Assembly (NCBI GenBank): GCA_937876095.1
Contig: CALFIE010000035.1
Location: 1 to 51,096, forward strand
Reading direction: 5' to 3'
DNA from: an uncultured Flavobacteriales bacterium
Lineage (GTDB): Bacteria > Bacteroidota > Bacteroidia > Flavobacteriales > Weeksellaceae
Length of the DNA stretch: 51,096 nucleotides
Positions 40,350 through 49,441 of the stretch are shown here, one piece after another. The first letter of the stretch is position 1. Each line of letters starts with the position of its first letter. The position numbers and the translations under genes were made by a program. Below the pieces are notes generated by a model, which did no database searches, was not told where the DNA came from, and was given only the letters and a program-made list of their open reading frames with translations.

Positions 40350-41603
40350 ATGAACGCAGTTCTCATCTCCATTGGTGACGAAATTCTTTCGGGAACTACC
40401 ATCGATACCAATTCTAATTTCATCGCATCTGAACTCAGAAATATCGGTATCAAAGTGGTGCAGATTTTCACGATTTCAGATGAAATAGAAACCATCAAAA
40501 AAAATTTGAAATCGGCTTTTGAATTGGGCGATTTGGTGATTACAACAGGTGGACTTGGACCAACCAAAGATGATAAAACCAAAAAAGCATTTTGCGATTT
40601 CTATGAGGACGAACTGGTTTTAGATGAAGAAACTCTGCAACATCTTCGGAATTTGTTAGAAAAGCGAGGCAGAATTCATTTGTTAGAACGCAATCAGGAG
40701 CAAGCTGTTATTCTCAAAAAATCTAAAGTTTTTCAAAATTTCAACGGAACAGCACCGAGTTTGATGGTGGAAGAAAATGGCAAAATTGTGATTTGTCTTC
40801 CTGGTGTTCCGTATGAAGTGAAACCACTGATTAGCAATCAAATCATTCCGTTTTTGCAAGCGCGTTTTCAACAAAATTTTTTAATAACGAAAACAATTTC
40901 GGTGGTCAATTTTCCTGAAAGCTTGCTTTCGGATACCATAGAATCATGGGAATTGGCGTTGGCAAAAAACATTTCGTTGTCGTATTTGCCGATTGCAAAC
41001 CGTGTGAAACTGAAACTAACTGCATCTGGAAAAGATTTGGACGCTTTGCAAAAGCAATTAGATAAAGAAGTGATGAAATTGAGACCATTTATTCAAAATC
41101 ATATCATTGCAGAAAATGGTGATAAAATTGAAGAAATTTTACATGATTTATTGATTGCAAAGAATCTTACGATTTCTACCGCAGAAAGTTGTACAGGTGG
41201 TGAATTAGCACATCTTATTACTTCTGTTTCGGGAAGTTCTAAATATTTTTTAGGTGGAATTGTTGCATATGATTTTCATAAAAAAATAGAAATTTTGGGT
41301 GTTTCAGAAAAAACTATCAATGAAAAAACGGTGGTTTCCGAAGAAGTAGCGCAAGAAATGAGTTTGGGTTGCCAAAAACTCTTCAAAACCGATATTTCGC
41401 TTTCTACAACGGGAGTTGCAGGTCCCAATTCCGATGAATTTAATAATGAAATTGGTTTGGTGTACTATTCTATTCGAGTGAAAAATTTTGAAAAAAACTT
41501 TAAGCTATTTCTGCCTCATCTCGACCGTAAAGATTTTATGAATTTCGTTTCTATGAAGGTTTTACAAGATTTAATCGATATTTTAATTAATGAAAAAATT
41601 TAG
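40350..41603 (+). CDS. cinA: CinA-family protein (NMN deamidase-related)
   Basis: The 417-residue protein has an N-terminal MoaB/MogA-like domain (about 1-170; LISIGDEILSGTTIDTNSNFIASEL, TTGGLGPTKDDKTKKAF, CLPGVPYEVKPL) and a C-terminal CinA domain (about 255-415; STAESCTGGELAHLITSVSGSSKYFLGGIVAY, TTGVAGPNSDEF). CinA C-domains hydrolyse nicotinamide mononucleotide to nicotinate mononucleotide in pyridine-nucleotide salvage; the N-domain acts on ADP-ribose in some. The protein is complete. It overlaps the next gene or ends one base before it, depending on the start chosen there. Confidence 0.93.
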   Translation: MNAVLISIGDEILSGTTIDTNSNFIASELRNIGIKVVQIFTISDEIETIKKNLKSAFELGDLVITTGGLGPTKDDKTKKAFCDFYEDELVLDEETLQHLRNLLEKRGRIHLLERNQEQAVILKKSKVFQNFNGTAPSLMVEENGKIVICLPGVPYEVKPLISNQIIPFLQARFQQNFLITKTISVVNFPESLLSDTIESWELALAKNISLSYLPIANRVKLKLTASGKDLDALQKQLDKEVMKLRPFIQNHIIAENGDKIEEILHDLLIAKNLTISTAESCTGGELAHLITSVSGSSKYFLGGIVAYDFHKKIEILGVSEKTINEKTVVSEEVAQEMSLGCQKLFKTDISLSTTGVAGPNSDEFNNEIGLVYYSIRVKNFEKNFKLFLPHLDRKDFMNFVSMKVLQDLIDILINEKI

Positions 41604-42207
41604 TATGAAAAATCTGAAACTTATACTTTTGGTTTTGACTATCGCTGCATTGGTGTTTTCTTACATCGGTGCAAAAGAACCTTTCACTTGGTGGTTAGAA
41701 GTGGCTCCGGTTTTCTTAGGACTATTTTTTTTAATTATTTTTAGAAAATTTAAATTTACCAATTTGATTTATGTCGTTATTTTTCTGCATTTTTTAGTTT
41801 TAATTATAGGCGGACATTACACGTATGCAGAAGTTCCCGGTTTTGATTGGATGAACAAAATTTTGGGCGGAACAAGGAATAACTATGATAAAATCGGACA
41901 TTTTATGCAAGGATTTTCACCTGCGCTGATTGTGCGTGAAATTTTCATCCGGAAAAATGTTGTGAATGGCAAGAAATGGTTGTTCTTTTTGGTGCTTTGT
42001 TTTGTAATGTTTGTGAGTTCAACTTATGAATTGATAGAATGGTTGGTTTCTGTTTCTACAGGTGACAAAGGCGATAGTTTTTTAGGAACTCAAGGTTACA
42101 TTTGGGACACACAAACCGACATGTTGATGGCGCTCATTGGTGGAGTTGTTGCACAAGTTTTTTTAGCAAATTATCAAGATTTTTTAATTAAAAAAAATAA
42201 TTCGTAA
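41590..42207 (+). CDS. DUF2238/YjdF-like membrane protein
   Basis: The 205-residue protein has about five transmembrane segments: near 8-25, 33-50, 56-73, 129-147 and 176-190. Conserved blocks in the loops are YAEVPGFDWMNKILGGTRNNYDKIGHFMQGFSPALIVREIF, STYELIEWL and LGTQGYIWDTQTDMLMALIGG, typical of the DUF2238/YjdF family. The acidic and His residues in these loops suggest a metal or catalytic site (inference). It overlaps the cinA end by 14 bases from the ATG at 41590; the ATG at 41605, one base after the cinA stop, is an equal candidate. Either way it is cotranscribed with cinA. Confidence 0.85.
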   Translation: MKKFSMKNLKLILLVLTIAALVFSYIGAKEPFTWWLEVAPVFLGLFFLIIFRKFKFTNLIYVVIFLHFLVLIIGGHYTYAEVPGFDWMNKILGGTRNNYDKIGHFMQGFSPALIVREIFIRKNVVNGKKWLFFLVLCFVMFVSSTYELIEWLVSVSTGDKGDSFLGTQGYIWDTQTDMLMALIGGVVAQVFLANYQDFLIKKNNS

Positions 42208-42251
42208 CAAATTGCTACTTTTATCAACTTATTGATTAAATATAAACTATT

Positions 42252-44276
42252 ATGAAAAAACTACATCTGGCTGCAATTGCACTTCTGGGAATTTCGGGAG
42301 GTGTTTTTGCGCAAGTAAAAGACAACGGAATTGCCATAGAATTGATGGACAAATCTGTAAAACCTCAAAATGATTTCTACAATTATGTAAACGGAGGTTG
42401 GATGAAAACTGCTCAAATTCCTGCAGACAAAGCAAGTTGGGGAAGTTTCAATGAATTGAGAGAACGTACAGATTTGGCTTGTCTGGATATCTTAAAAAAT
42501 ATTTTGAACGAAAAATATGCAAAAGGAACCGAAGGTCAAAAAATTCAAGATGTGTACGCAACATATATGGATATGGAAAAGCGTAATGCAGACGGAATTT
42601 CACCTATAAAAGCAGACTTAGCAAAAATTGACGCCATCAAAAATATGGCAGATTTACAAAAATATTTGGTAGATGCTACCAAAACTGGCGACAATCCTTT
42701 TTACGGATGGGGAATTGGTGCAGATATGAAAGCTTCTACCGAAAATGCAGTGTATTTTGGTGATATTTCTTTGGGTTTAGGTAGAGATTATTACCAAAAA
42801 GAAAATGATGATAACACCAAAATTATCGGACAATACAAAGATTATTTAGCCAAATTATTCGACGTTTTAGGATACAAAAATGCGGCTACAACTGCTCAAA
42901 ATATCGTTAATTTTGAAAAATCTGCAGCTAAAACATTGCTTACCAACGAGCAATCTAGAGATGCAAATTTACAATACAATCCAAAAACCAATGCTGAACT
43001 CAAATCATTGGTAAAAAATGTAGATTTGGCAGCTTACCTGAAAAATGCAGGTGTAACTACCGACAAAGCAATTATCGGAGAGTTGAATTATTTCAAAAAT
43101 CTGGATTCATTCCTTAATCAAAAAAATCTACCATTGTTGAAAGATTTTATGAAAGTGAGATTATTGGCAGGAAGCGCAACTGTTTTGGATAAAAAATTAG
43201 ACGATATGCAGTTCGAATTCTACGGGAAAACTTTGACCGGACAAAAAGAGCAACGTGCTATGAACAAACGTGCACTATCTATGATCAATGGCGTTTTAGG
43301 AGAAGCATTTGGGAAAGTGTATGTAGACAAACAGTTTTCACCAGAAGCGAAAGCTAAAATGGTTGAACTGATAGATTATCTTAAAAAATCATACGTACAA
43401 CACATCTCTAACCTAAGTTGGATGTCTGCAGAAACCAAAACAAAAGCACTCGATAAATTGAGCAAATTTATGGTGAAAGTGGGTTATCCGGATAAATTTA
43501 AAGACTATTCAAAACTTAATATTCAATCCAAATCAGAAGGCGGAACTTTGTACCAAAATCTGAAAAACGTTTCAGATTGGCAATATGCAAAAGAATTGGC
43601 AAAAGTGGGCAAAAAAGTTGACAAAACAGAATGGGGAATGAATCCACAAACAGTGAATGCATACTACAATCCTTTAAACAACGAAATTGTTTTCCCAGCT
43701 GCAATTTTGCAAAAACCTTTCTTTGATTTCAATGCAGATCCTGCTGTAAATTTTGGTGGAATTGGTGCGGTAATTGGTCATGAAATTTCTCACGGATTTG
43801 ATGATTCTGGTGCCGATTTCGATGGAGATGGAAACCTAAAAAACTGGTGGACAGATGCTGATAAAAAGAATTTTGAAGCAGCAACTACTCAATTAGCAAA
43901 TCAATATTCAGCATACGAACCAGTAAAAGGAGTTTTTGTAAACGGTAAATTCACCAATGGTGAAAATATTGCAGATTTAGGTGGTATGAACATCGCTTTC
44001 GATGCTTTGCAAATGTACCTAAAAGACAAAGGAAATCCAGGTTCTATAAGTGGTTACGACCAAAATCAACGATTTTTCTTGAGTTGGGGAACCATCTGGA
44101 GAACCAAATCTACCGACAAAGCACTTACTAATCAAGTAAAAACCGATCCACATTCACCAGGAATGTACCGTGCAATTGGACCACTCGTAAATACCGATGC
44201 TTGGTACAAAGCTTTTGATGTAAAAAGCGGCGACAAACATTACAAAACGCCAGAACAGAGAATCAAAATTTGGTAA
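42252..44276 (+). CDS. Secreted M13-family metallopeptidase (neprilysin/PepO type)
   Basis: The 674-residue zinc peptidase has a signal peptide ending near residue 20 (LLGISGGVFA). The M13 features are QNDFYNYVNGGWMK (about 39-52), NAYYNPLNNEIVFPAAIL, the zinc site H510-E-I-S-H514 and E571 in ENIADLGGM with D575. The C-terminal NTDAWYKAFDVKSGDKHYKTPEQRIKIW is also characteristic. It should cleave peptides in the periplasm or outside. It stands alone, with its own terminator downstream. Confidence 0.95.
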   Translation: MKKLHLAAIALLGISGGVFAQVKDNGIAIELMDKSVKPQNDFYNYVNGGWMKTAQIPADKASWGSFNELRERTDLACLDILKNILNEKYAKGTEGQKIQDVYATYMDMEKRNADGISPIKADLAKIDAIKNMADLQKYLVDATKTGDNPFYGWGIGADMKASTENAVYFGDISLGLGRDYYQKENDDNTKIIGQYKDYLAKLFDVLGYKNAATTAQNIVNFEKSAAKTLLTNEQSRDANLQYNPKTNAELKSLVKNVDLAAYLKNAGVTTDKAIIGELNYFKNLDSFLNQKNLPLLKDFMKVRLLAGSATVLDKKLDDMQFEFYGKTLTGQKEQRAMNKRALSMINGVLGEAFGKVYVDKQFSPEAKAKMVELIDYLKKSYVQHISNLSWMSAETKTKALDKLSKFMVKVGYPDKFKDYSKLNIQSKSEGGTLYQNLKNVSDWQYAKELAKVGKKVDKTEWGMNPQTVNAYYNPLNNEIVFPAAILQKPFFDFNADPAVNFGGIGAVIGHEISHGFDDSGADFDGDGNLKNWWTDADKKNFEAATTQLANQYSAYEPVKGVFVNGKFTNGENIADLGGMNIAFDALQMYLKDKGNPGSISGYDQNQRFFLSWGTIWRTKSTDKALTNQVKTDPHSPGMYRAIGPLVNTDAWYKAFDVKSGDKHYKTPEQRIKIW

Positions 44277-44310
44277 AATAATTCAATTTAACTGAAAATT
44301 AATTTAAAAA

Positions 44311-44357
44311 CACCCCGACTTCGCTTTGCGAAGCCACCCCTCTGAAAGAGGGGAATC
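44311..44357. repeat. CACCCC...CCTCTGAAAGAGGGG dispersed repeat
   Basis: Two hairpins stand in tandem: CTTCGCTTTGCGAAG (44319-44333) and CCCCTCTGAAAGAGGGG (44337-44353), each framed by CACCCC or GGAATC. A partial inverted copy lies at 49511-49535, and a looser relative at 38178-38193. It does not look coding. Confidence 0.75.
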
Positions 44358-44358
44358 A

Positions 44359-44386
44359 AAAACCACCGAAATTTCGGTGGTTTTTT
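44359..44386 (+). terminator. Terminator after the M13 peptidase gene
   Basis: AAAACCACCGAA pairs with TTCGGTGGTTTT, followed by T. It lies next to the dispersed repeat, 83 bases after the peptidase stop. Confidence 0.85.
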
Positions 44387-44400
44387 CGTAAATTTACTCT

Positions 44401-45234
44401 ATGAAAATCATTACTCAAAAAAATATTGTTTTACAAAATCCCGAAACCAAGCCATTTTTGGCAGATGCTTTCTATCCCGAAACTTCAGAGAAATTACCTT
44501 TGGTGATTTTTTCACACGGTTACAAAGGTTATAAAGATTGGGGAGCGTGGAATTTGATGGCAGAAAAATTTGCAAAAGCAGGATTTTACTTCGTAAAATT
44601 CAATTTTTCGCATAACGGAACTACGCTTGAAAATCCTACAGAATTTGCAGATTTAGAAAGTTTCGGGAAAAATAATTATTCCAAAGAACTATCGGATTTG
44701 GAATTTACTATCGAACATTTCAGCAAAAATGAAAAAGTAAATCCCGAAAATATCACATTGATTGGTCATTCAAGAGGTGGTGGAATTTCCATCATCAAAG
44801 CATCAGAAAATCCAAAAATTAAAAATCTGATTACTTTGGCAAGTGTAGATTCTCTCGACCGTTTTCCGAGAAATGAACATTTTGAGAAATGGAAAAAAGA
44901 GGGCGTTTTCTTCTCCATGAACGGAAGAACCAAACAAAATATGCCACATTATTTTCAATTTTTTGAAGATTTTCAAAAAAATAAAGAACGATTTTCAGTA
45001 GAAAATTCTGCTGGAAATTTTGCTGGAAATTTCCTCATCATTCACGGAAAAGAAGATGAAGCCGTAAATTTTTCTTCTGCCAAAAATCTTCATCAATGGA
45101 ACAAAAATTCTGAATTGCAAAGCATAGAAAATGGCAACCATACTTTCGGTGCAAAAGAACCTTTAGAATCTTCAGAATTACCCACAGATTTAGAAAAAGC
45201 AGTGGTAAAAATGATCAGTTTTTTGAAAAATTAG
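44401..45234 (+). CDS. Alpha/beta hydrolase
   Basis: The 277-residue cytosolic hydrolase (no signal peptide) has the nucleophile S124 in IGHSRGGG, an oxyanion HGY(K)G motif (SHGYKGYKDWG, 38-48), the acid in IIHGKEDEAVNF and the His in ENGNHTFG. Specificity is unknown; members of this group include esterases and peptidases. It starts with ATG 15 bases after a terminator. Its stop and the stop of the convergent flavin reductase gene are only one base apart, without any terminator between them. Confidence 0.88.
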   Translation: MKIITQKNIVLQNPETKPFLADAFYPETSEKLPLVIFSHGYKGYKDWGAWNLMAEKFAKAGFYFVKFNFSHNGTTLENPTEFADLESFGKNNYSKELSDLEFTIEHFSKNEKVNPENITLIGHSRGGGISIIKASENPKIKNLITLASVDSLDRFPRNEHFEKWKKEGVFFSMNGRTKQNMPHYFQFFEDFQKNKERFSVENSAGNFAGNFLIIHGKEDEAVNFSSAKNLHQWNKNSELQSIENGNHTFGAKEPLESSELPTDLEKAVVKMISFLKN

Positions 45235-45235
45235 A

Positions 45236-46060
45236 TTAGATTTTTAAAACCTTCCACGCTTCTTCAATTTTATTTTCTAAAAGCAATTTTTGAGCGGAAA
45301 AATGAACGTTTTCTGCATCGGAAAAATTTCCGTCGGGAAGTTTTTCAACATTTGCGAGCATTCCCAAATCGTTTCCTGTAAATATGTTGGAATGTAGAAT
45401 TTCTTTTGGTAACAAATCAAAACCAATTCCTTTGGTAACCAATGGTTTCGGAACTTCGAACAAAGTTTCAGCAGAAGTTTTCCCGTACCAATTTCCACCT
45501 AATCTGGAAACCAAATTAAGTTTTTTCTGATCAAGATTTCCGTTTTCATCTAGAAACTCTTCTCTTATATGGATTTTCACCACTTCACAAATCACCAAAT
45601 TTCCTGCACCACCTTCAGTTCCGAGTGGTTTTACTTCCAACACTTTGCACTCGAAATTTACTGGAGATTCTGCAATAAGAGGTGGTTTCACGATTTCGGC
45701 GGGAATTTTTGTTAATCCTGATTTTATAAATTCATCAATTCCGGTTTCATACTCTGTGGAAGAAAGTGACACCTGTTGTACCATATCAAAATTCACGTTT
45801 CCAATTACGACTTCTTTGGTTTCTAATAAGTTGTGAAGCGTGTCTTTGGTAGAATTATCGCGAACTCTTCTTGCTGGTGAAAAAATCAAAACAGGAGGAT
45901 TTGAACTAAAAATATTGAAAAAACTGAAAGGCGAAAGATTCACATTTCCGTTTTTATCAATTGTAGAAGCCAATGCAATTGGTCTTGGTGCAACTGCAGT
46001 CTGCAAAATGCTTTGCAATTGAATAGGTGCTATTTCGTATGGAGAAATGGTTTTTATCAT
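45236..46060 (-). CDS. Flavin reductase-like FMN-binding protein
   Basis: The 274-residue protein carries the split-barrel flavin reductase domain (about 15-200): RPIALASTIDKNGNVNLSPFSFFNIFSSNPP is the FMN-binding core, and FECKVLEVKPLGTEGGAGNLVICEVVKIHI the second half. A C-terminal extension (about 205-274) with LGGNWYGKTSAETLFEVP is shared by the longer, Bacteroidota-type members. It probably reduces flavin with NAD(P)H for a partner oxygenase, but no oxygenase is nearby. It overlaps the end of the antiporter gene by 4 bases (ATGA). Confidence 0.88.
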   Translation of the reverse strand: MIKTISPYEIAPIQLQSILQTAVAPRPIALASTIDKNGNVNLSPFSFFNIFSSNPPVLIFSPARRVRDNSTKDTLHNLLETKEVVIGNVNFDMVQQVSLSSTEYETGIDEFIKSGLTKIPAEIVKPPLIAESPVNFECKVLEVKPLGTEGGAGNLVICEVVKIHIREEFLDENGNLDQKKLNLVSRLGGNWYGKTSAETLFEVPKPLVTKGIGFDLLPKEILHSNIFTGNDLGMLANVEKLPDGNFSDAENVHFSAQKLLLENKIEEAWKVLKI

Positions 46061-47295
46061 TTTTGTAGTGATTTTTCGTAATTTTCAAATCCTTTTTTCA
46101 ACATAAATGGTGTGGTTAAAGTAGTAAGAACTCCCATTATTACAAGAATTGAAAAAATTTCGTTGCTTATTAGTCCAGCTTTGTATGCGATATTGGCAAT
46201 TACTAGCTCCATAATTCCTCTTGCATTAAGACCAATTGCCATAGTCATAGAAAAAGAAGTGCTTAATCCGGCAAATTTTCCGCCTAAAAATCCGCCAATT
46301 ATTTTAGAAAGATAAGATACTACAATTACAACAACCAACAAAGCAATATTTTGAATAGATGAAATATTGAATTCTAAACCAATACCTGCAAAGAAAATAG
46401 GTGCCAAAAATCCCATTGCCAAAGAGTTGGTGGTTTTGTGAAAAGATTCTATGTGTTTTTTGCCCACCAAATTTTCACTAATGAGCATTGCTGCAAAAAA
46501 AGCACCAATAATGAAATGAAAACCCAATGTTTCGGTAATGGTAGAAAAAATTAGAATAAATGCAAAAAATATAGCATAAAGAGATTCTTTACCTTTCAGA
46601 ATAATGAGGATTCGGTTGAGTTCTCTTTCCAGATAATTTTCTCTATTCGATATTTTTTTGATGAGGTAATATACACCAACTAATATCAATATAAAAGCTG
46701 TAAGTTTTAGTAGAGAAATAGCAGCGTATTTACCAACCGACAAAAGACTTACATCAGTATCTTTTATATTGAGCAAAATCCCTAAAACAGTAAGTGCAAT
46801 AATATCATCAAAAATAGCAACCGAAATTATTCTTTGGCCAATTGAAGAATTTATTTTACCCAAATCCATCAAAATCCTTATACTTACAGGTAGCGCAGTA
46901 ATCGCCACACAAAGTCCAATGAATACGGAAGTCATCATTTCTAAACCAAAAAAATAGCCGACAGCAAAACCCAAAGTTATCGGAATAAAAAAAGCCAAAA
47001 GAGAAATAATAAGATTTCTACCTCGTGAAGATTTTAGGATATCATCAAAATTTATTTCTAAACCAGCAATAATAACCAATAGAAAAATACCCAATTCTGA
47101 AATGGTTTTTATCTCATCGGTTCTATGAATGATGTTCAGAAGAGATGGTCCTAATAAAATTCCAGCAAGTATTTCACCAATCATTGCAGGTTGTTTGAAG
47201 CGCTCGAATATTTCGCCAAAAACACGTGAGACAACTAATAAAATAAGTAAATTGGTAAAAAAAGGCAATTCAAAATGCGGAATTTCAACGTTCAT
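46057..47295 (-). CDS. Cation:proton antiporter (CPA2 type)
   Basis: The 412-residue membrane protein has about twelve transmembrane helices and the CPA2/KefB-like core: PAMIGEILAGILLGPSLL (about 35-52), LGIFLLVIIAGLEINFDDIL, then ISVAIFDDIIALTVLGIL with the paired acidic residues of the ion site, and GLNARGIMELVIANIAY. There is no C-terminal RCK/TrkA domain, so it is not a full Kef channel. It should exchange Na+ or K+ for protons in the inner membrane. The flavin reductase gene overlaps its stop by ATGA and is translationally coupled. Confidence 0.92.
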   Translation of the reverse strand: MNVEIPHFELPFFTNLLILLVVSRVFGEIFERFKQPAMIGEILAGILLGPSLLNIIHRTDEIKTISELGIFLLVIIAGLEINFDDILKSSRGRNLIISLLAFFIPITLGFAVGYFFGLEMMTSVFIGLCVAITALPVSIRILMDLGKINSSIGQRIISVAIFDDIIALTVLGILLNIKDTDVSLLSVGKYAAISLLKLTAFILILVGVYYLIKKISNRENYLERELNRILIILKGKESLYAIFFAFILIFSTITETLGFHFIIGAFFAAMLISENLVGKKHIESFHKTTNSLAMGFLAPIFFAGIGLEFNISSIQNIALLVVVIVVSYLSKIIGGFLGGKFAGLSTSFSMTMAIGLNARGIMELVIANIAYKAGLISNEIFSILVIMGVLTTLTTPFMLKKGFENYEKSLQK

Positions 47296-47319
47296 ATTCT
47301 TTCATTTAATTTCGAATGA

Positions 47320-47327
47320 CAAAGATA
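47320..47327 (-). promoter_or_regulatory. -7 box of the antiporter promoter
   Basis: The minus strand reads TATCTTTG, 24 bases before the ATG at 47295. No -33 box is clear. Confidence 0.5.
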
Positions 47328-47397
47328 GGGAAAACTCTATTTTTATTAAATTAAGCAAGGTTTAACTTGTAAATCTTTGCTCAATTCAAGTGCGTTG

Positions 47398-48141
47398 TTA
47401 TTGGTTATTTTTTTTCATCCAAAAAATACATCTCGGTGACAATTCCAAATCAAAATCTTGTAATTCGTAATCACCAAAAATTTTCACCACTTCGAAACCA
47501 AAATCTTGGGCGTATTCTTCAATTTTTTCGAGGGTAAAAAGTTTCACTTTTTCGTAATAATGGTGCTTTTCACCTTTATCTTCAAAGTTGATATCTTTGA
47601 TGATGTAGCCGTTTTCAATCCTTTTGGTGATGTGGAAATCAATTCCTTCTTTGGTATTGATATAGGTAGGAATCAAGGTGTTTTCCACCCATTTTTCGTT
47701 CAGGAAATCCAACACAAAATAGCCATCCTCTTTCAAAATATTTTTTACCGATTGGAATACTTTTCTATCATCTTCTTCCTCTTCGAAATAGCCAAAACTG
47801 GTAAATAAATTAAAAACGGAATCTACTTTTTCCGACGATATTTTTGCATAAATCTCATCACGCATATCGTGAACTTCAAAATGTAGATTTGGATTTTCAA
47901 ATTGCTTGTCAAAAAGAATACTTTCTTCCGACAAATCTAATCCTAAAACATCATAACCTAATTTGTTGAGATAAATAGAATGTCGACCTTTTCCGCAACC
48001 TAAATCGATAATTTTGGAATTTTTTGGCAATTGAAGTTCTTCCACCAATAGCGAAATAAAGTTTTCTGCCTCTACAAAATCCCGTTCTTTGTAGAGAATA
48101 TGATAATACGGCGTATTAAACCAAGTTTTAAACCACGTCAT
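47398..48141 (-). CDS. Class I SAM-dependent methyltransferase
   Basis: The 247-residue cytosolic enzyme has the Rossmann-type fold with motif I IIDLGCGKGRHSIYL (D46-L-G-C-G-K-G52), the acidic residue after strand 2 (GLDLSEESI), motif IV SVFNLFTSFGYF and a long C-terminal beta part. Substrate unknown; it lacks a target-recognition domain, so it may act on a small molecule. The ATG at 48141 stands 4 bases after a TAATTTTG box (48146-48153 on the minus strand), which implies a leaderless mRNA. Overlapping this box is a divergent TATTTTTG on the plus strand. Confidence 0.85.
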   Translation of the reverse strand: MTWFKTWFNTPYYHILYKERDFVEAENFISLLVEELQLPKNSKIIDLGCGKGRHSIYLNKLGYDVLGLDLSEESILFDKQFENPNLHFEVHDMRDEIYAKISSEKVDSVFNLFTSFGYFEEEEDDRKVFQSVKNILKEDGYFVLDFLNEKWVENTLIPTYINTKEGIDFHITKRIENGYIIKDINFEDKGEKHHYYEKVKLFTLEKIEEYAQDFGFEVVKIFGDYELQDFDLELSPRCIFWMKKNNQ

Positions 48142-48145
48142 TCTG

Positions 48146-48153
48146 CAAAATTA
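48146..48153 (-). promoter_or_regulatory. -7 box directly upstream of the methyltransferase gene
   Basis: The minus strand reads TAATTTTG, four bases from the start codon at 48141. The mRNA would have almost no leader. Confidence 0.45.
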
Positions 48154-48174
48154 ACTATTTTTGCGGAATAATTT

Positions 48175-48270
48175 CGTCATTGCGAGAAGCGTAATGAAAT
48201 GAAGCTACGAAGCAATCCCAAAATTTGGGACAGATTGCTTCCTGCTTCGTTTCTAGCAGTCGCAATGACA
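48175..48270. repeat. CGTCATTGCGAG-type dispersed repeat
   Basis: The 96-bp element begins CGTCATTGCGAG and ends CGCAATGACA, inverted ends. Inside, GAAGCAATCCC and GATTGCTTC pair around CCAAAATTTGGG. This is a dispersed repeat type known from many bacterial genomes; its role is unknown. It fills the leader of the downstream methyltransferase gene, which starts 10 bases after it. Confidence 0.85.
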
Positions 48271-48280
48271 TATCACCAAT

Positions 48281-49441
48281 ATGAATACAGAAAATATCCA
48301 AATCCAAATAAAAACTTTTTTCGGTTTAGAAGAAATTCTTGCCGAAGAAATTAAAAAACTCGGCGGTAAAAACATCGAAATTAAAAACCGTGCAGTGAAT
48401 TGTGAAGGTGACCTCGGTTTTCTTTACAAGATCAATTATTCTGCACGAACTGCCCTGAAAATCATCGTTCCGATTATCACGTTCAAAGCCTGGAATGAAA
48501 ATCAATTCTATGATAAAATCTTCGATTTTCCTTGGGAAAGCGTGATGAATGTTGATCAATGTTTTGCGATTGATGCTACGGTTTATTCTGAAACTTTCAA
48601 GCATTCACAGTATATGTCGCTGAAAATGAAGGATGCAATTTGTGATTATTTCAAATTAAAAGAACGAAAAAGACCTGATATTGATCCCAAAAATCCTGAT
48701 ATTAAATTTCATCTGCATATCGACAGAGAATTGGTGACGATTTCTCTGGATTCTTCTGGTGATGCACTTTTCAAGCGTGGTTACCGAAAAGAACAAGGAG
48801 AAGCTCCTATTAATGAAGTTTTGGCTTCGGGAATGTTGCAACTCGCAGGTTGGGACGGAAAAGGAAATTTTCTAGATCCAATGTGTGGAAGCGGAACGCT
48901 CCTGATAGAAGCAGCTATGATTGCAATGGATTTACCCGCTCAAATTTTTAGAAAGAAATTTGCTTTCCAAAACTGGAAAAATTACGATGAGGAACTTTTT
49001 ACGAAAATTAAGGAAGTCCGCATCAATAGAGTGAAGGAATTTACAGGAAAAATAGTGGGTTACGACATAGATGCAAGAATGTTGAATGCTTCTAAAATTA
49101 ATATTGAAAGTGCCGAAATGGAAGATATCATAGAAGTCAGAAAGCAAGATTTTTTTGAATCCAAAAAAGAACTTTTCCCTTTGTTGATGGTGTTTAATCC
49201 ACCTTATGATGAACGAATTGAAATTACCGATGGTGATTTTTACAAAAAAATTGGCGATACTTTCAAAAAATCTTATCCCAACACTTTGGCTTGGCTGATT
49301 TCATCGGATTTAGAATCGGTGAAAAAAGTTGGATTGAGACCTTCAAGAAAAATAAAACTATTCAACGGAAAGTTAGAATGTCGTTTTATGCAATACGAAA
49401 TGTATGAAGGTACAAAGAAAGTGCATAAACTGGAAAGTTGA
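48281..49441 (+). CDS. THUMP-domain rRNA (guanine-N2) methyltransferase, RlmL/RlmK-N-like
   Basis: The 386-residue enzyme combines a THUMP domain (about 45-155; IDRELVTISLDSSGDALFKRGYRKEQGEAPINEVLA) with a class I methyltransferase domain. Motif I is D199-PMCGSGTLLIEAA and the catalytic NPPY motif is N306-P-P-Y in FNPPYDERI. By homology to the N-terminal half of E. coli RlmL it would make m2G2445 in 23S rRNA. The name is from family similarity; the site is inferred. It is not fused to the RlmK half, as is common in Bacteroidota. A TATTTTTG box (48156-48163) lies before the repeat in its leader. Confidence 0.92.
   Translation: MNTENIQIQIKTFFGLEEILAEEIKKLGGKNIEIKNRAVNCEGDLGFLYKINYSARTALKIIVPIITFKAWNENQFYDKIFDFPWESVMNVDQCFAIDATVYSETFKHSQYMSLKMKDAICDYFKLKERKRPDIDPKNPDIKFHLHIDRELVTISLDSSGDALFKRGYRKEQGEAPINEVLASGMLQLAGWDGKGNFLDPMCGSGTLLIEAAMIAMDLPAQIFRKKFAFQNWKNYDEELFTKIKEVRINRVKEFTGKIVGYDIDARMLNASKINIESAEMEDIIEVRKQDFFESKKELFPLLMVFNPPYDERIEITDGDFYKKIGDTFKKSYPNTLAWLISSDLESVKKVGLRPSRKIKLFNGKLECRFMQYEMYEGTKKVHKLES

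Noticed and set aside
44319..44353. Two hairpins as terminators of the M13 gene
   Set aside because: They have no T run and match dispersed repeats; the real terminator follows at 44359-44386.
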